Positions 11,292 through 22,765 of a stretch of DNA of 64,000 nucleotides are shown piece by piece. Origin of the DNA: Tieghemiomyces parasiticus (lineage: Eukaryota; Kickxellomycota; Dimargaritomycetes; Dimargaritales; Dimargaritaceae); the NCBI GenBank assembly GCA_027575765.1, contig JANBPT010000021.1, forward strand, positions 56,346 through 120,345, read 5' to 3'. The notes under the pieces were generated by a model that saw only the letters and a program-made list of their open reading frames with translations, was not told where the DNA came from and ran no database searches. Within the stretch, counting starts at the first letter, position 1. Each line of letters begins with the position of its first letter. The position numbers and the translations under genes were made by a program.

Positions 11292-12020
11292 TCAAAAAAC
11301 GCTGAACTGGTAGCCCTCTACGGTCCCCGACACATCTTGCAGGATATGCAAGTACCCCTGGACAGTCTGCGTGTGCGCCACCAACAGTTCCCACCGATCA
11401 ATGACAACGCTAGCATTGGGCATAGATGGACGGCCCGGCGGTGACGGCGGCACACCGGAGTCGGACACGGAATCACCGGAACTGGCCGAGCTGCTGATCG
11501 GTGGCGACGGTAGTATTGTACCCTCCACATCCATTGGGTGAGGCGGCAGTGTAATGAGTCGCAAATGGCACAATCCATGGTTCAGGCCCTGGCGGTCCAG
11601 ATCGGCGGTCTGGGCCTGCTCAAGCACCAAGGCCAACTGGTCTTGGTACTGAACCGTGTTCTCTAGGGCCGGCCTAAGTACGGCACTGATCGCCCAGACT
11701 TTGGCCCCTCGTAGTCGCTGGGCTAGGCCGATACGGAACTCCGCTGAGCTGAGGCGAAAGTAAGGGTTAAGCTGAAACCGGCCGTCATCCAAGTAGCGCC
11801 CCAGGGACTGATCCAGAAACTCAGTGAGAATCAGGGTGGGATCGACCCGGCGGTATTCACGATGGAGATGCTCGAGGAGCTTGAGATTGAGCTGGTACCC
11901 ATTACCAATAATACACGACATGCGGATAGCTTCGGTGACCCGACGAGAACGTGGGGCATCAAGGGCGGAGCTGAGCTCAGTTTCGCAGGCACTATCGGAG
12001 ACAGGAGACTCGCTATCCAT
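11292..12020 (-). CDS. Unrecognised protein, orphan family member 2 (paralogue)
   Basis: A 242 aa protein if the ATG at 12020 is used; the frame stays open to about 12071, and an upstream exon cannot be excluded. It matches the C-terminal domain of the 8610-9950 gene over nearly its whole length: GYQLNLKLLEHLHREYRRVD, RYLDDGRFQLNPYFRLSSAE, LDRQGLNHGLCHLRLITLP, a Ser/Asp/Pro-rich spacer, then WELLVAHTQTVQGYLHILQD. Identity is low but the spacing and order of blocks agree. No signal peptide is visible on this start, unlike its neighbour, so either the first exon is missed or this copy is intracellular. Both genes share a strand and lie 1.3 kb apart, pointing to an old tandem duplication. Confidence 0.75.
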   Translation of the reverse strand: MDSESPVSDSACETELSSALDAPRSRRVTEAIRMSCIIGNGYQLNLKLLEHLHREYRRVDPTLILTEFLDQSLGRYLDDGRFQLNPYFRLSSAEFRIGLAQRLRGAKVWAISAVLRPALENTVQYQDQLALVLEQAQTADLDRQGLNHGLCHLRLITLPPHPMDVEGTILPSPPISSSASSGDSVSDSGVPPSPPGRPSMPNASVVIDRWELLVAHTQTVQGYLHILQDVSGTVEGYQFSVF

Positions 12021-13070
12021 CAATGAACGTGAGCCACGGCCGACGCCATTGAGTATAGGCTGACAGTTCAAATAGAAATGGTATGGTGGAGCAGGAGGGG
12101 GGATGAGGAAGGGGAGGGGCTACTCGAGACCTACCGACTGAAGTTATATTCCTCGTGTTTTATCCACATTGCCTATCCATGGGCGGCTTAGGGTCACTCC
12201 AATATGAGGGTGAGGGTGTTTACCGGTTTGGCGCACTGAACGTGAAGCGAGGAGTGCTCAAAAGGTCGATTTTGACATGTGGGTGCAACACCTGGCTGCG
12301 GCCAGACCACCACGGTACGACTCGGTCGCCCCAAAACGTGCCCGCTCGAAATGTGGCTTACGGGCAACAGAGGCCGAGAGAATAGAAACGTTGGACGAGT
12401 GGCTTGGCACAGGGCACTAGTCACCTGTGTTCGTTGCCAACGTACCTGCTGGACTTCCGGGATAGAGTGGGGAACAGTCCAACGACATGCATAGACGATC
12501 ATATAATCATATTGTAGACAATAAAAACGTTAACGCGCACACGGTGGCTTAGACCATCGAATGATCCACCACGGTAACCAGCACAAAATATGCAAGGCAA
12601 ATCAGCCGTGGTCGCTATCCGCAAGAGGTTGTATAGTTCCTAACAGGAAGGCCTTAAACATGATCGACAATGGTGTCCTTGTTCTGTATCCACCTCGCCT
12701 AATCCTACAGCTGACACGATGAGGCATAGTGTGGTATTAAACCCAGGTTTATTGTAACGGAAGGATACCAGAAGTGGAAAAGCGGCAAACAGGGATATAA
12801 TTGATTGTGGAAGAGTCACATAGAGAGGGGAGTGGAAGGACACCGGGAGGAGGGGAAGGCCGCATAATACTCCGGGCCATGCCCCTCCTAGCGCAACAGG
12901 AGCATCTAGTTAGGGGCTTAGTTCGCTTAATTGAATGTAAGGGCCCCCTCATGTTGCATTAGCTCGCAGCGGATGACTGGCGGGGTTCCAAGTGAAAATC
13001 CGAAAAGCACGCACCACCCCCCACCCAAAAAAAATATCCACCCCCAGCCCCTCTAAATAGGTCTTGCCCT
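12021..13070. other. Intergenic: orphan 2 upstream / cofilin 3' flank
   Basis: No supported gene. A possible short exon ending at a GTACGT donor (minus strand, around 12446-12502) could belong to the orphan 2 gene, but it does not encode a signal peptide and I could not join it convincingly. Confidence 0.4.
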
Positions 13071-13682
13071 TTAGCGGGTGTGACGGCTGGCCTTCTCGAG
13101 GACGGCCTCATAGGACACCTCCGAAAAATCGGTGGCCTGGACCTCGGCACCGATACCTTCGAGGCTGCGACGGATGGCGTCCTTGCTGGAGGCGTACACC
13201 ATCTTGGAGCGGATCGGAGCTTCGTCGGGAGACCAAAAAATGAAGCAAATCTTGTTGCGCTTACCCTCTCCGGGCTTCTCGTACTCAAAGTCATACACAC
13301 CGTAGCGGCAGTCCCGTTCGGGGAGCGCCTTGATAAACTCGTCGTAGTCTGTGCTCGCCGCCTGGTCGACCACAATCTGCGTCTTGTCGTCTGAGACCTT
13401 GTAGATGACATAACGCACCGAGCGCTTGGTCTTCAGGTTCTGGTACTCCGACAGACAGTCAGGATGGACAGTGACGCCGCTGGACTGAGCAGGGGCCAGG
13501 AATGCAGGGCCAAACAGCACCGAGAAAGGGATGAATAGGGACGAGCAATTAGAACCGCAGTTTGTCGGATGCGCATGTCGACCATCTGGCTAAGGTTGAT
13601 GAGCAGCGCCGAACGGCTGGTGTGAACGCAGCACGTGAATCTCGCGACTACGCAATGCGGAGCTGGTCAGCGGACTTACCAT
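13071..13682 (-). CDS. COF1: Cofilin (ADF/cofilin)
   Basis: Actin-depolymerising factor that binds and severs actin filaments in the cytoplasm. Coding exons are 13680-13682 (the ATG only) and 13071-13484; the join gives M followed by SSGVTVHPDCLSEYQ. The protein is 138 aa, the typical length. Family landmarks: the N-terminal Ser after Met (regulatory phosphosite in other species), YVIYKVSDDKTQIVV, ALPERDCRYGVYDFEYE, FIFWSPDEAPIRSKMVYASS and DFSEVSYEAVLEK. The intron directly after the start codon (195 bp) uses ATG|GTAAGT. It lies on the same strand as cyclophilin A, about 1.2 kb apart. Confidence 0.95.
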
Positions 13683-14870
13683 GATGAAAGAGGTGTCGTA
13701 TGAGGGTAAGAGGAAGTAGGGATGGATGTCGGGTGTGGCAAGCTCGCACCTAAATGAGACCAAGAAGGATAATACTGAATTCACAAAAAGCGGAAGGAAA
13801 AGGTGAACCTAGGCGAATAATAAATCTGGCAAGAGGGACAAGGAGGCGGTGAGCCCAGATGAGACCAACGGAGACGAGGTGCAGATGGGGGAGGCGGGTC
13901 GGCAGGGAGCTCTGGAGCATGGAGGCTCGAGCAAGGCGGGGGAGTGGGAGAGTCACCCTGGCGTAGGCTGGGGTCTAGTCAGCTGGGGTGACGGAGTCCG
14001 AGTGCCCGTGTAAAGGCTATTGTTGGGGAGAGATCATAGGCTGGCTGGAACCTTCGCCCTGCAACCGAACTACTGTGCGCAAAGTAACCAGCGTGAAGCC
14101 CGGGGTTCCAAACGGCGAGACCCCGCCAGCTACACCTCGGCCTGGCCCACCCAACCACCTTCTGACACGGCACACTTCTCCCGCGCCACTGCTGTTATGA
14201 AAGTGTCGGCGATGGGGTCCAGGGTGGCACGGTTAGGGCTAATGGGACGGCCATCAAGCCTATTGACGTCTGGTTCGTCTCATATGTACCTGATAGTCCT
14301 GGAAGCTGGTCAGAATCGACGGGTTAGAAAGCTCACCCGATTCGCCACGGACATGGATGACCGCTGCCAAGCTGACAGGCCCTAGCCTATATCCCTCCAT
14401 GTCCACTCATGCCAAGCCAGCCTGGCAGAACAAACAGATCAGCCGGTGCACTGAGTATGCGACCTCACACGCGCCAAGGTGACATGATTCAGCCTGGCCT
14501 GTTTTTAGTTATTTCTCAATTCAACCGAAAGGATAGCTGCGGGGTTCATATACTCTCACTCGCGGATTAAGCAACCTAGGGGGGGGTATAGACTATGCTT
14601 GTCATCCAAACCGCGAGACTTGCACCGCGTGCAACATTCGTCAACGCTTAAAATGCTCAGGTGCACAGTATTGTGATATACCTGTTTATTCGACCGAGTA
14701 GGGTTAAACAGACAACACCTAGACGGATGATAAAAAAGGGCATCGTGCAGTCCCGCTCTCGTCATAGCTCGGTCTTCGAGAAGGCCTGGCAGGCTGCTGA
14801 GAGGAGCTCCGCAGGCCTATAGATGCCGAGAGCAACTTAACGGGTCAATGGAAAACCGGGTTGCAATAGT
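13683..14870. other. Intergenic: cofilin upstream / cyclophilin 3' flank
   Basis: No gene supported. It contains the cofilin promoter and probably a 5' leader, and the 3' flank of cyclophilin A. Confidence 0.45.
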
Positions 14871-15636
14871 TTACAGCTGACCGGACTTCGCAACGGTGAT
14901 CTTCTGGGAGGTAGCACCGCTCTGGGAACCAAAGCTCTCGGCCTTCTTGATCACGTCCATACCCTCAACGACCTGACCAAAGACGACGTGCTTGCCATCC
15001 AGCCAGGCGGTCTTGGCAGTGCAGATGAAGAACTGCGAGCCGTTGGTGTTGGGACCAGCGTTGGCCATGGACAGGATACCGGGACCGGTGTGCTTGAGGG
15101 TGAAGTTCTCGTCAGCGAACTTCTCACCGTAGATGGACTTGCCACCGGTACCGTTGTGGCGGGTGAAGTCACCACCCTGGCACATGAAGTTGGGGATCAC
15201 GCGGTGGAAGGTGGAGCCCTGGTAGCCGAAACCCTTCTCGCCAGTGCACAGAGCACGGAAGTTCTCGGCGGTCTTGGGGACCACGTCGTTGCGGAGCTCC
15301 ATGACCACGCGCTGGCGTAGAACGTGAATTTTCAGGAGGGGCACGGTGGGCTTAGGTTAGTGTTCTGTCGGATCTCACTCCGACAGGAGGCAGATGGGGG
15401 GATCCTTTAGTGGGTCTCAGATTCTGGGCACAGGCGGCCGTGATCAGCCCCACCTAGGATGCCGTAATCTAAGCCGATGGAGTCTGTTCAACCCACCTCT
15501 ATGGCCGTCCTCCCCTGACAATCTGGGCCGATCCGCTTTAACAAGTGATCACCTCCAGTACAACTTGGGATATACTTACGCCTAGGGGGTTGCCGTTGAC
15601 GGCGAGGTCGAAGAAAACCTTACAGCGGGAAGCCAT
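14871..15636 (-). CDS. CPR1: Cyclophilin A, peptidyl-prolyl isomerase
   Basis: Cytosolic prolyl cis-trans isomerase. Two exons, 15580-15636 and 14871-15311, joined in phase 0 so that VNGNPLG continues into [18 protein letters not shown]. The protein is 165 aa. Active-site and cyclosporin-contact residues are visible: [16 protein letters not shown] (Arg and Phe), GSQFFICT, and the Trp of [12 protein letters not shown], so the protein should bind cyclosporin A. No signal peptide or extension, which marks the cytosolic form. A TATATAA lies about 160 bp upstream of the ATG. Confidence 0.97.
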
Positions 15637-18600
15637 GGTGCTGGATGAAAATGGGTTGCGGGGAGGTGAGGAGGTAAAAAAAATGGAAGGGATATCGGAG
15701 GAAGCCGGGAAAGAAGCAGAGTAGGTACAACAAATGGTTTTGAGCAGGGCGTTTAGGTCAGCTACTGGAACCACAGCCGGGGGACGCTGTGGATCAATTA
15801 TATAGAGCAGATACCGAGTGCCAGGCCCACAGAACGTCATGGAACCTTGTCGACAACGTTGGCGGGCTGTAAGCTATCAACCGTAACAGCCGCCCCCCTC
15901 CTCTGGAGTGCGGAGAGGCCAGTGGCTCACAAATCACCATCTACACTGGAGGTCAACCGCCCCTCCTAGCCGGGGCCAGGTTCGAGGGGGTATAAACGGG
16001 ACGACGACAGTTGGGCGGACCGATCCCATTTGCCATATGCACCCTCCCTGGCTCTTACCCGAATATGGCAGAATGGGACGAGTATTAGCCTGCCTCTCCT
16101 CCCCGTTTCGTAACTCTGACATCACTGAGGAGCCAGTTCATCCTCCATGACGCCAATGAGCCAACCATAAAACACCTAGGTGTTGCGAAGGGCCGACTTG
16201 GCGACCATCAGGTGGGAAGACCTAGCTGGCGGGCGTCGCCTCCGCTGCTCAGCGGTACGGCCAGAAGAGGAGCTAGGAAGGCAACTGATGATTCAGCTGG
16301 TTTAGAATTGAAATCACCTGACCACATTATATAGTCACGTGCTACAGGCTTAAACTTCCTGCTGCCTAGTGGCCCACTGCCATATCGGAGCCTATTGCCT
16401 TCTGCTTTGCCCCACCAACTCCAGGGGAGGGACATTTACTCCCATGACTTTTATACTATAACCATGGACGCATCGAAGGCATCGGTCGAAATTAGATCCT
16501 AGGTAGCCCTGAATCAATCCAGGGATCAGTACTAGGTGCTCCGGGATAGCTGCCAGTTGGTTTTTATTTTTCTAGTGGGACACTTCGAGGCATGCCAAGC
16601 GGAAATGGCAAACGCATAGTCAACAAAGCGCACTGATCAGAGGGCCTCCCACTGGTACACCGGTGCATACAGCAGCCGGATGCGCAGCAGGAGGGTAGGC
16701 GAAACGTAACTGGTCCACGGTACGCATACGGTCTATTAATAGACCCCCTTCCTCTGGTCGCGCGCCGCCAGAGCTCATTGGCGCCACGATCGAGAGGATG
16801 CGTGGGCGCTTCCCGCTTCCACTGGCGCCATGTTGTAATCCGAGTCTCTGTGGGTGGTCGATGCAATGGCGCGGATGAAGGCGAAATCCAACGACCAGGT
16901 CGACTTATCGGCAGGACCGGCGTCGGGTAGGTCAAGTGAGATGCAGTGTATCTTATTTTGGACGATTCAATAGTAGCGAATGGCCAGGCCCTAGCGACTG
17001 GATAGCGCCTCGGATGCGGCTCGTTGGATGGAGCCAGGGGCGGCCATGATGGCACTGACCTCCCGGCATGAGCATATCATTTGCATGACAAGCGTGCCGC
17101 ATTGGGACTTACAAGAAGCCACATGGGTACAAACAACAATGCAGCGTCAGCTGGTGAAACTAACGAAATAGCGTGCTCCCACTGATTGCGCGCTACACAA
17201 CACCTACCGCACCAAATAGTACTGATCCTCGTAATATCTGCATGGTGAGCACTCAAGTAGAGTCGTTCAAAACTAGATGACAGCCGATAGATGTGCAGGA
17301 TGGGTTGCTTACGTTGTCAGGGGATCAGACCGGAAGTGGCGGCCACTTCTACCTCTCCGCCCACCGTAACCGCTCTGGGCTCAACCACCCGCGGAATACA
17401 GGGGGCCTTCACCGCGCATACAGGCGGCGGGGCAGCCGCCTGCCAACAATGCCATTGCAGACAGTGACGGGTCACGCGACATACACAGTAGGTCCATATG
17501 CGGTACGGTTTCCCACATATCCTCTTGGGCCGGACTATTGTGTTTGTGTGCCATGCATACACCATCGTCGGACCGGACGGCGGCAGCTTCCCTCCCCACC
17601 TTCAAGGGTGGAGATAGGACCTCGAACACACCTCTTTTCCTCTCCGACTGCACTTTTACTTCAGGATCCACGCAGGTCGATGCCACGAATTCAGTTTTTA
17701 TTTTTTGCGAATCACCCTGTGCTTCGCAAGCTTCACACTATCTACCCCTTTGTCTCCGCCCTTCCCGAGGCCCACCCCAGCCCCAGCGCCCACCTCCTCG
17801 GCGACTTGCCCGCTGGCTCTGAGCTGATCATCGCCGGACCGCTGACAGCCGAGTATCACTGCATAGGGGGAAGTAGAAGGAGTGGACACTAACTTTCTGT
17901 CCATCTTCTCATCCATCACTCTGCCGTCTCCTCTCTTTATCGAGAAGAGGCTCGCTCGTTGGTTGCTTCCCACCGGGCTTAATTTAGCAATGGTTCCACG
18001 ACTCGTCGCGTAGCGGCACGCCTTGGCCATTGCCGCCCACCCTATCTTTATGCTACCATCCTATCAGTGGTACGGTCGCGGCTTCTGTGGCAGGTGTCCA
18101 ATGACTGCTCAGCGGAGGGGGGTCTCCTCCCTTCAGGCGTGGGCGCTCCCCCTTCCCTCCACAAAGTCGTCCCGACTTTTGCGCGCGTGTATGTATCCCT
18201 TGCCCTTTCTTTTTTTTGCTTTCGTCGATTTCTTTATCCACTTCTTAGCCTACTTTGCTCGCCCTGAAAGTTTCCGACCATTTTTTTGTGCGGTCCATGT
18301 CTTCTGCGGGTCTTAATAACCCTTTCTTCCGCTTCCTCTTAAGCTGCATGCCATATACCTACTCCCAAGCTCCTTGGGCCTTCATACCCTCTTCTTCCCA
18401 ATCCCCTGGACTCTGTGCATAGGTGGCTCGGGATCCCTTTCGTCTCCTCCCTGCGCCTTTATATTTTATTTTTTTCGCCATCTCCCATTGTGGCCTGGCC
18501 CGTACTGACCTCTCGTCTTTACCCACCCTTGCCTTGCTTTTTTCGGGTGCCCGGTGGCTATTGTACCACCCCTCCCTCAATATCAATTTACTTGTGTGCG

Positions 18601-19208
18601 GGCCCCGCCGTTGTCGTTCTCCGCCCTATTCTGACCTTCTTTGCCACTAACCAGCCCAGCCTGTGTGTTTGTCCGACGGTTCCCTCCTTTTCTCCTTTGC
18701 TTTCAGAGCCCCCCCTACTCTATCGTCACTGTCCGTTCTATTAATACCCCATATAAAACGTGCCCTCTCGCTTGCGCCCCCGCCAGCGTATTATCTCTTT
18801 TTTTACCTGCTCGGCTCAGCACGGCACATTCCCTGCTTCTCCATTTGGCCATTTCCAAGCTAATGCAACTGTCTCCGCTCTCCAACTCAGCACCTCCGCC
18901 GCTCCCTTCACTCCATTAACCTTTGAAGCAGCGTGCCCCCGGTATCGCTTGTCTCGCCACCGTCTACCGTGAGACTTTTCCCCGCCTTCCCTACTTTGAA
19001 CTGCTGAGCCCATTGTGACTCGGCGAACCGTTTTTCCACACCGACAAATTCTCCTAGCTTGACCTCGCCCCCCAAGTGTTCTCGACCTTGCCCCTCAGTG
19101 ATTCTCTGACAACCCCTCCTTTAAACTTGGAGTACCTCCAATTTCGGGCGCGTCCCTTTCCTCCTTGTTGCCATTGACCGTTGAGTACCACGTGCCAAAC
19201 CCTCGGTC
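15637..19208. other. 3.6 kb gene-poor region, pyrimidine-rich toward RhoGAP
   Basis: No gene that I can support. Open frames at 16564-17055 (-) and 17293-17892 (+) lack domain features or orthologous look. From about 17560 to 19200 the plus strand is strongly C+T-rich with many TTTT and CCCC runs, as in long fungal 5' leaders and promoters. It probably includes the RhoGAP promoter and untranslated leader. A CACGTG sits at 16336-16341. Confidence 0.5.
15798..15804 (-). promoter_or_regulatory. TATA-like box upstream of cyclophilin A
   Basis: TATATAA on the minus strand, about 160 bp before the CPR1 start codon; position and sequence fit a TATA element. Confidence 0.4.
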
Positions 19209-22200
19209 ATGTCCTCCAAGCTTCACCGCCCGTCCCGCACCGACCTGGGCACCGCGACCGCACCCCAACTACTCAACCCATCAGCCCTATCGAAAGGTGT
19301 TGGCCCGCCCAAGAAAATGTCGCCTTTCAAACGGTTAATGACCGCCGTCAAATCCAAACTCAAACTGTCGGTGCCTAGGTCCGTCAGCGACTCGCACGAG
19401 TGCGGTAAGTGGGTGGACTGTTTGGCTACCAGCCACGGACGGGCGTGGTGGGACGCCTGGTGGGTGCGCTCGGCCTCACCCTTTATCAGTAACTGGTCAC
19501 TTTCTCCGACCGTTACGCAGTTTCGTTGTGCCAGACGGCGTGCGGCCATTTCTCCTTTCCTTTTAGAAAATGCCCTACGTCACCTATCGCGCCTACACTT
19601 TACCGTTCGCTCCACCCTGACGTCAAGTTTGGGCCTACCAGCGCTTGGGAGCCCGAGGTTTGAATGGGCGAGAGTCACGGTCCTTGTGGTTAGTTGGAGC
19701 TTTTGGAGAAGGGGAGTGACGCTGGTCCTTATCTCTCCTGGTTCTCCGACACTCATCCGTCGTGGTAGTCCGGAAAACTTGTCAGATATGCGGTGGCTTG
19801 CCGGTCGCCTTGCACCAACGGTTGGGGTCGCTTTATTCAGTCCTTGGCGTATACATTCGGTGGACAAGCGATGTAGAGGTTTGCCTCACCACCTATTTTC
19901 GGACTAACCTCTCCCTCCTTTTTCCCTTATTGTCACCGTCACTTCCCTTTCCACCATGTAGAGGCCCCCACCACCGTATTTGGGGTCCCCATCCGCGAGT
20001 CCATCGTCTACGCAGGTGCCGTGGTTAACCTCCATACTCCAGGGCAGGAAGCCTGTCACCTACCCCTCCTATTGGCCCTCTGTGGTCGGTTCCTGAACGA
20101 GAATGGTAAGATTTATTACTGTCTATATATGTGTGTGTGTGTGTGAATGCGACACTGGCGGTAATGCGATGTGGGTGGGGTAAAATCAACCGCCACGATC
20201 CCCATTTTTTTGAGTGATTACTCTGGCGCAACAGCGCGACGTCGGGTAATGCTTTGGTGGGGCGGGTGTGTGGGAGAGGCAGGACGACTAAGTGGCAGTG
20301 ATGGTCGATCCTCAACGTCTGGCCCGATTAGGAGAGAGTGGTCGAACTGCATAGTCAGCATAGTTGAACCGGCTAACCACCAATAATTTCATTTTAGCTG
20401 GCCAACTGCCGAGTCCAACCTGTCTGGTTCCCGTCACTCGCTATTGATATGAGCCACTCTCGTATCCACTCTACTGATGCATATCGTGAATACGGCCGAC
20501 CTATTTTTAGACCACCGGGGTCACATCTGCCTTCCCATTCCTCTGACCCCGCTTGCTCACCTCATGCATTATCTGTCCCTGACCGCCTTACCACACCCTA
20601 CTGTCCACAATCGAAATACCGCTTTCGCTCTGAAACTCACCAACACCACCTTCCCTCCACCCTTTGTCTACACTCATACAGGCACACACACCGTCGGCAT
20701 CTTCCGTGTGAGTGGGTCCATTCGCCGTATCCAGGAGATCCACGACAATTTCGACTGCGGGCCCAACTACGGTGCCGACCTAGACTGGTCCCACTATACT
20801 GTCCACGACGTTGCTTCCATATTCCGGCGGTACTTAACCTTACTGCCCGAGCCAGTCATCCCCATTGCCCATTACTACGCGTTTCGGGAGGTCCTTGACC
20901 AACATGCCGACGAGGACCTGGCCTTCCAGATCGACGCCTACCGGCGACTGGTGGCCAATCTCCCCGAGTCTGAAAGGCTGGTTCTCCTGTATGTCATCTC
21001 GCTACTGGGTCATTTTTCCCGGTTCGCAGAGTTCACCCGCATGGACACCCCCAATTTGGCTGCCATTTTCCAGCCGGGGCTCCTAGTACACCCTCTCCAT
21101 ACACTATCGCCCGAGGAGTATAAACGGTCTCAGCGTGTGGTGGAGTTCCTGATTGCCCATCACGAGAACTTTGTGGTGCCTTTCCCGTCTGTGACCCTGG
21201 TGGCCATCCCGGCCGACAGTTACACACCATCCGATGCTAACTCCGTGGCCGAGGCCTCCGCCGCTGGTATTGTCGGAACGAACGAGTCGGTGACTACATC
21301 TGGGTTGGCCGGCCGGTCGACTCGTTCCTCGCGCAAGAGTATGCGGGCCCAGCGCAAAATGTCCCGCCCGTATTCCCACTATATGCCGAACCCCGACGAC
21401 GAGGGGGCCACGGCGCCCGGGGCCTTGGCTCAGAATCTGTCGCGTGCCGTGTCGTCCCCGTCCAATGCAACCCTCAACACGGGCCATCTGAGCCGGATCC
21501 GGCGCGGCCGGGGGACGCGCGAGAATCTACACGGTCCACCCAACGTGCGGCGTGCTGTCACCGACTACCTGTATAGCAACTCGCGCAACGCCTCCCACCA
21601 GAACGGGTTGAGCCAGGCTGGTGACCGGGTCTACCAGCCGCCGCGCTCACACGTCGCCCCGCCTCCGGGCACCGCCGTCCCTAGCGGATCCCCTGTCAAG
21701 GGCGCCGGCCGGCAGCGATCAGCCAAGACGCTCTACACCTCCATTGGCCGTGGCACCAACGTCATCTTCTCCACTCAACCCTCGTCGCTCAACACATCCT
21801 CGTCGTCGGCCGCCCTGGAAAGCGGACTTAACACCGTGGGTAGCCGGCGCGGCGAGACTACCCCGCTCCGCCAGGTGAACGGTCCCTGGGTTATCCAGGC
21901 TGATGACCCATCCCGACCACACAGTCAAGTCCTCCTCACGCCTGTGGGGTCCGACTATCTACAGGCCGCTGAGCCGATCCCGATCGGCGATGCTAACCAC
22001 CTTGTCCGGTCCCCTTCGGCCGACCAAATCCATGACGACCCACTTCAGACGGTCGACGTTCGTACCCTGGCCACCCCGATGTCCGAGGACCTACCCACGA
22101 TCCCCGTCTCACAAGGTCTGGCTGCTGAGATGACCGATATCATGGGGACACTCCAGCCGGTTCTCGGCAAGGACTCGAACCCTATCGGTGCGGAGCCGCT

Positions 22201-22765
22201 GTCACCAGCCCCTGCTGCCCTACCATCACCGCCTGTGTCAGCGGGGCCTACTCGCCCATTACCGCCGGCAACCCGGCCGTCGGTGGAAGCGGCAGCTGCC
22301 GACTCTCCCGTTGCAGGTCCGACCGCCACGGTGACTTCTGCCGCTTCCCTAAATGGTAGCAGCCGCGGAAGCGTCAAGCGTACCAGTTTCCAGTCACTAG
22401 TCCGGCGCTTGAGCCGTCGTAGCCGTCGGAGTACCGCCACCGACGCCCCTAACGGTGCCCCGACCATTCCAGACCTCCTCGCTCGACTCGAACCTGGCAA
22501 TCACCAACCGGTTGTCTCACCACCGTCCATGACTGCCCAGCTCATGCGGCGGCTATCTCGCGAGGCCCGGAGCACGTTTGGTCAGCTTTCAACCTTCTCC
22601 AATACTAGCTCTGCCCACGACTCAACAGGGACTGGTCTACGACACGCCGGCCCCCCACTTTCAACTGCAGATGGGGCTAGTCCCCTCGGCTCCACCAGCT
22701 TCGCGAGCTCGGCGGTAGCCAACCCCGTGGACTCGGCCACCTTCCGGCCACGATCCCAGTCATAG
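19209..22765 (+). CDS. Rho GTPase-activating protein (Sac7/Bag7-like)
   Basis: Stimulates GTP hydrolysis by Rho-family GTPases, probably Rho1, controlling actin and wall growth. Exons 19209-19404, 19962-20105 and 20682-22765 join in phase to give 807 aa. The RhoGAP domain spans roughly residues 66-260: VFGVPIRESIVYAGAVVNLH, LLALCGRFLNENG, then HTVGIFRVSGSIRRIQEIHD carrying the arginine finger, LDWSHYTVHDVASIFRRYL, LLPEPVIPIAHYYAFREVL and the conserved TRMDTPNLAAIFQPGLL. The remaining 540 residues are Ser/Pro/Thr/Arg-rich and probably disordered, with basic patches (RRLSRRSRRS). The YTVHDVAS and LDWS signature resembles the Sac7 group; assignment to that subgroup is inference. Intron 2 contains a TG microsatellite. 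Confidence 0.93.
20130..20145 (+). repeat. (TG)n microsatellite in RhoGAP intron 2
   Basis: A run of eight TG dinucleotides shortly after the donor of RhoGAP intron 2. Confidence 0.9.

Noticed and set aside
16564..17055. 163-codon minus-strand open frame
   Set aside because: Composition is Pro/Arg/Ser-rich with no conserved segment; open frames of this length occur by chance in GC-rich DNA. Kept only as a low-interest note.
17293..17892. 199-codon plus-strand open frame
   Set aside because: Residue use looks non-coding (His/Arg/Pro/Ser-rich), overlapping frames are open on both strands, and no motif is seen.
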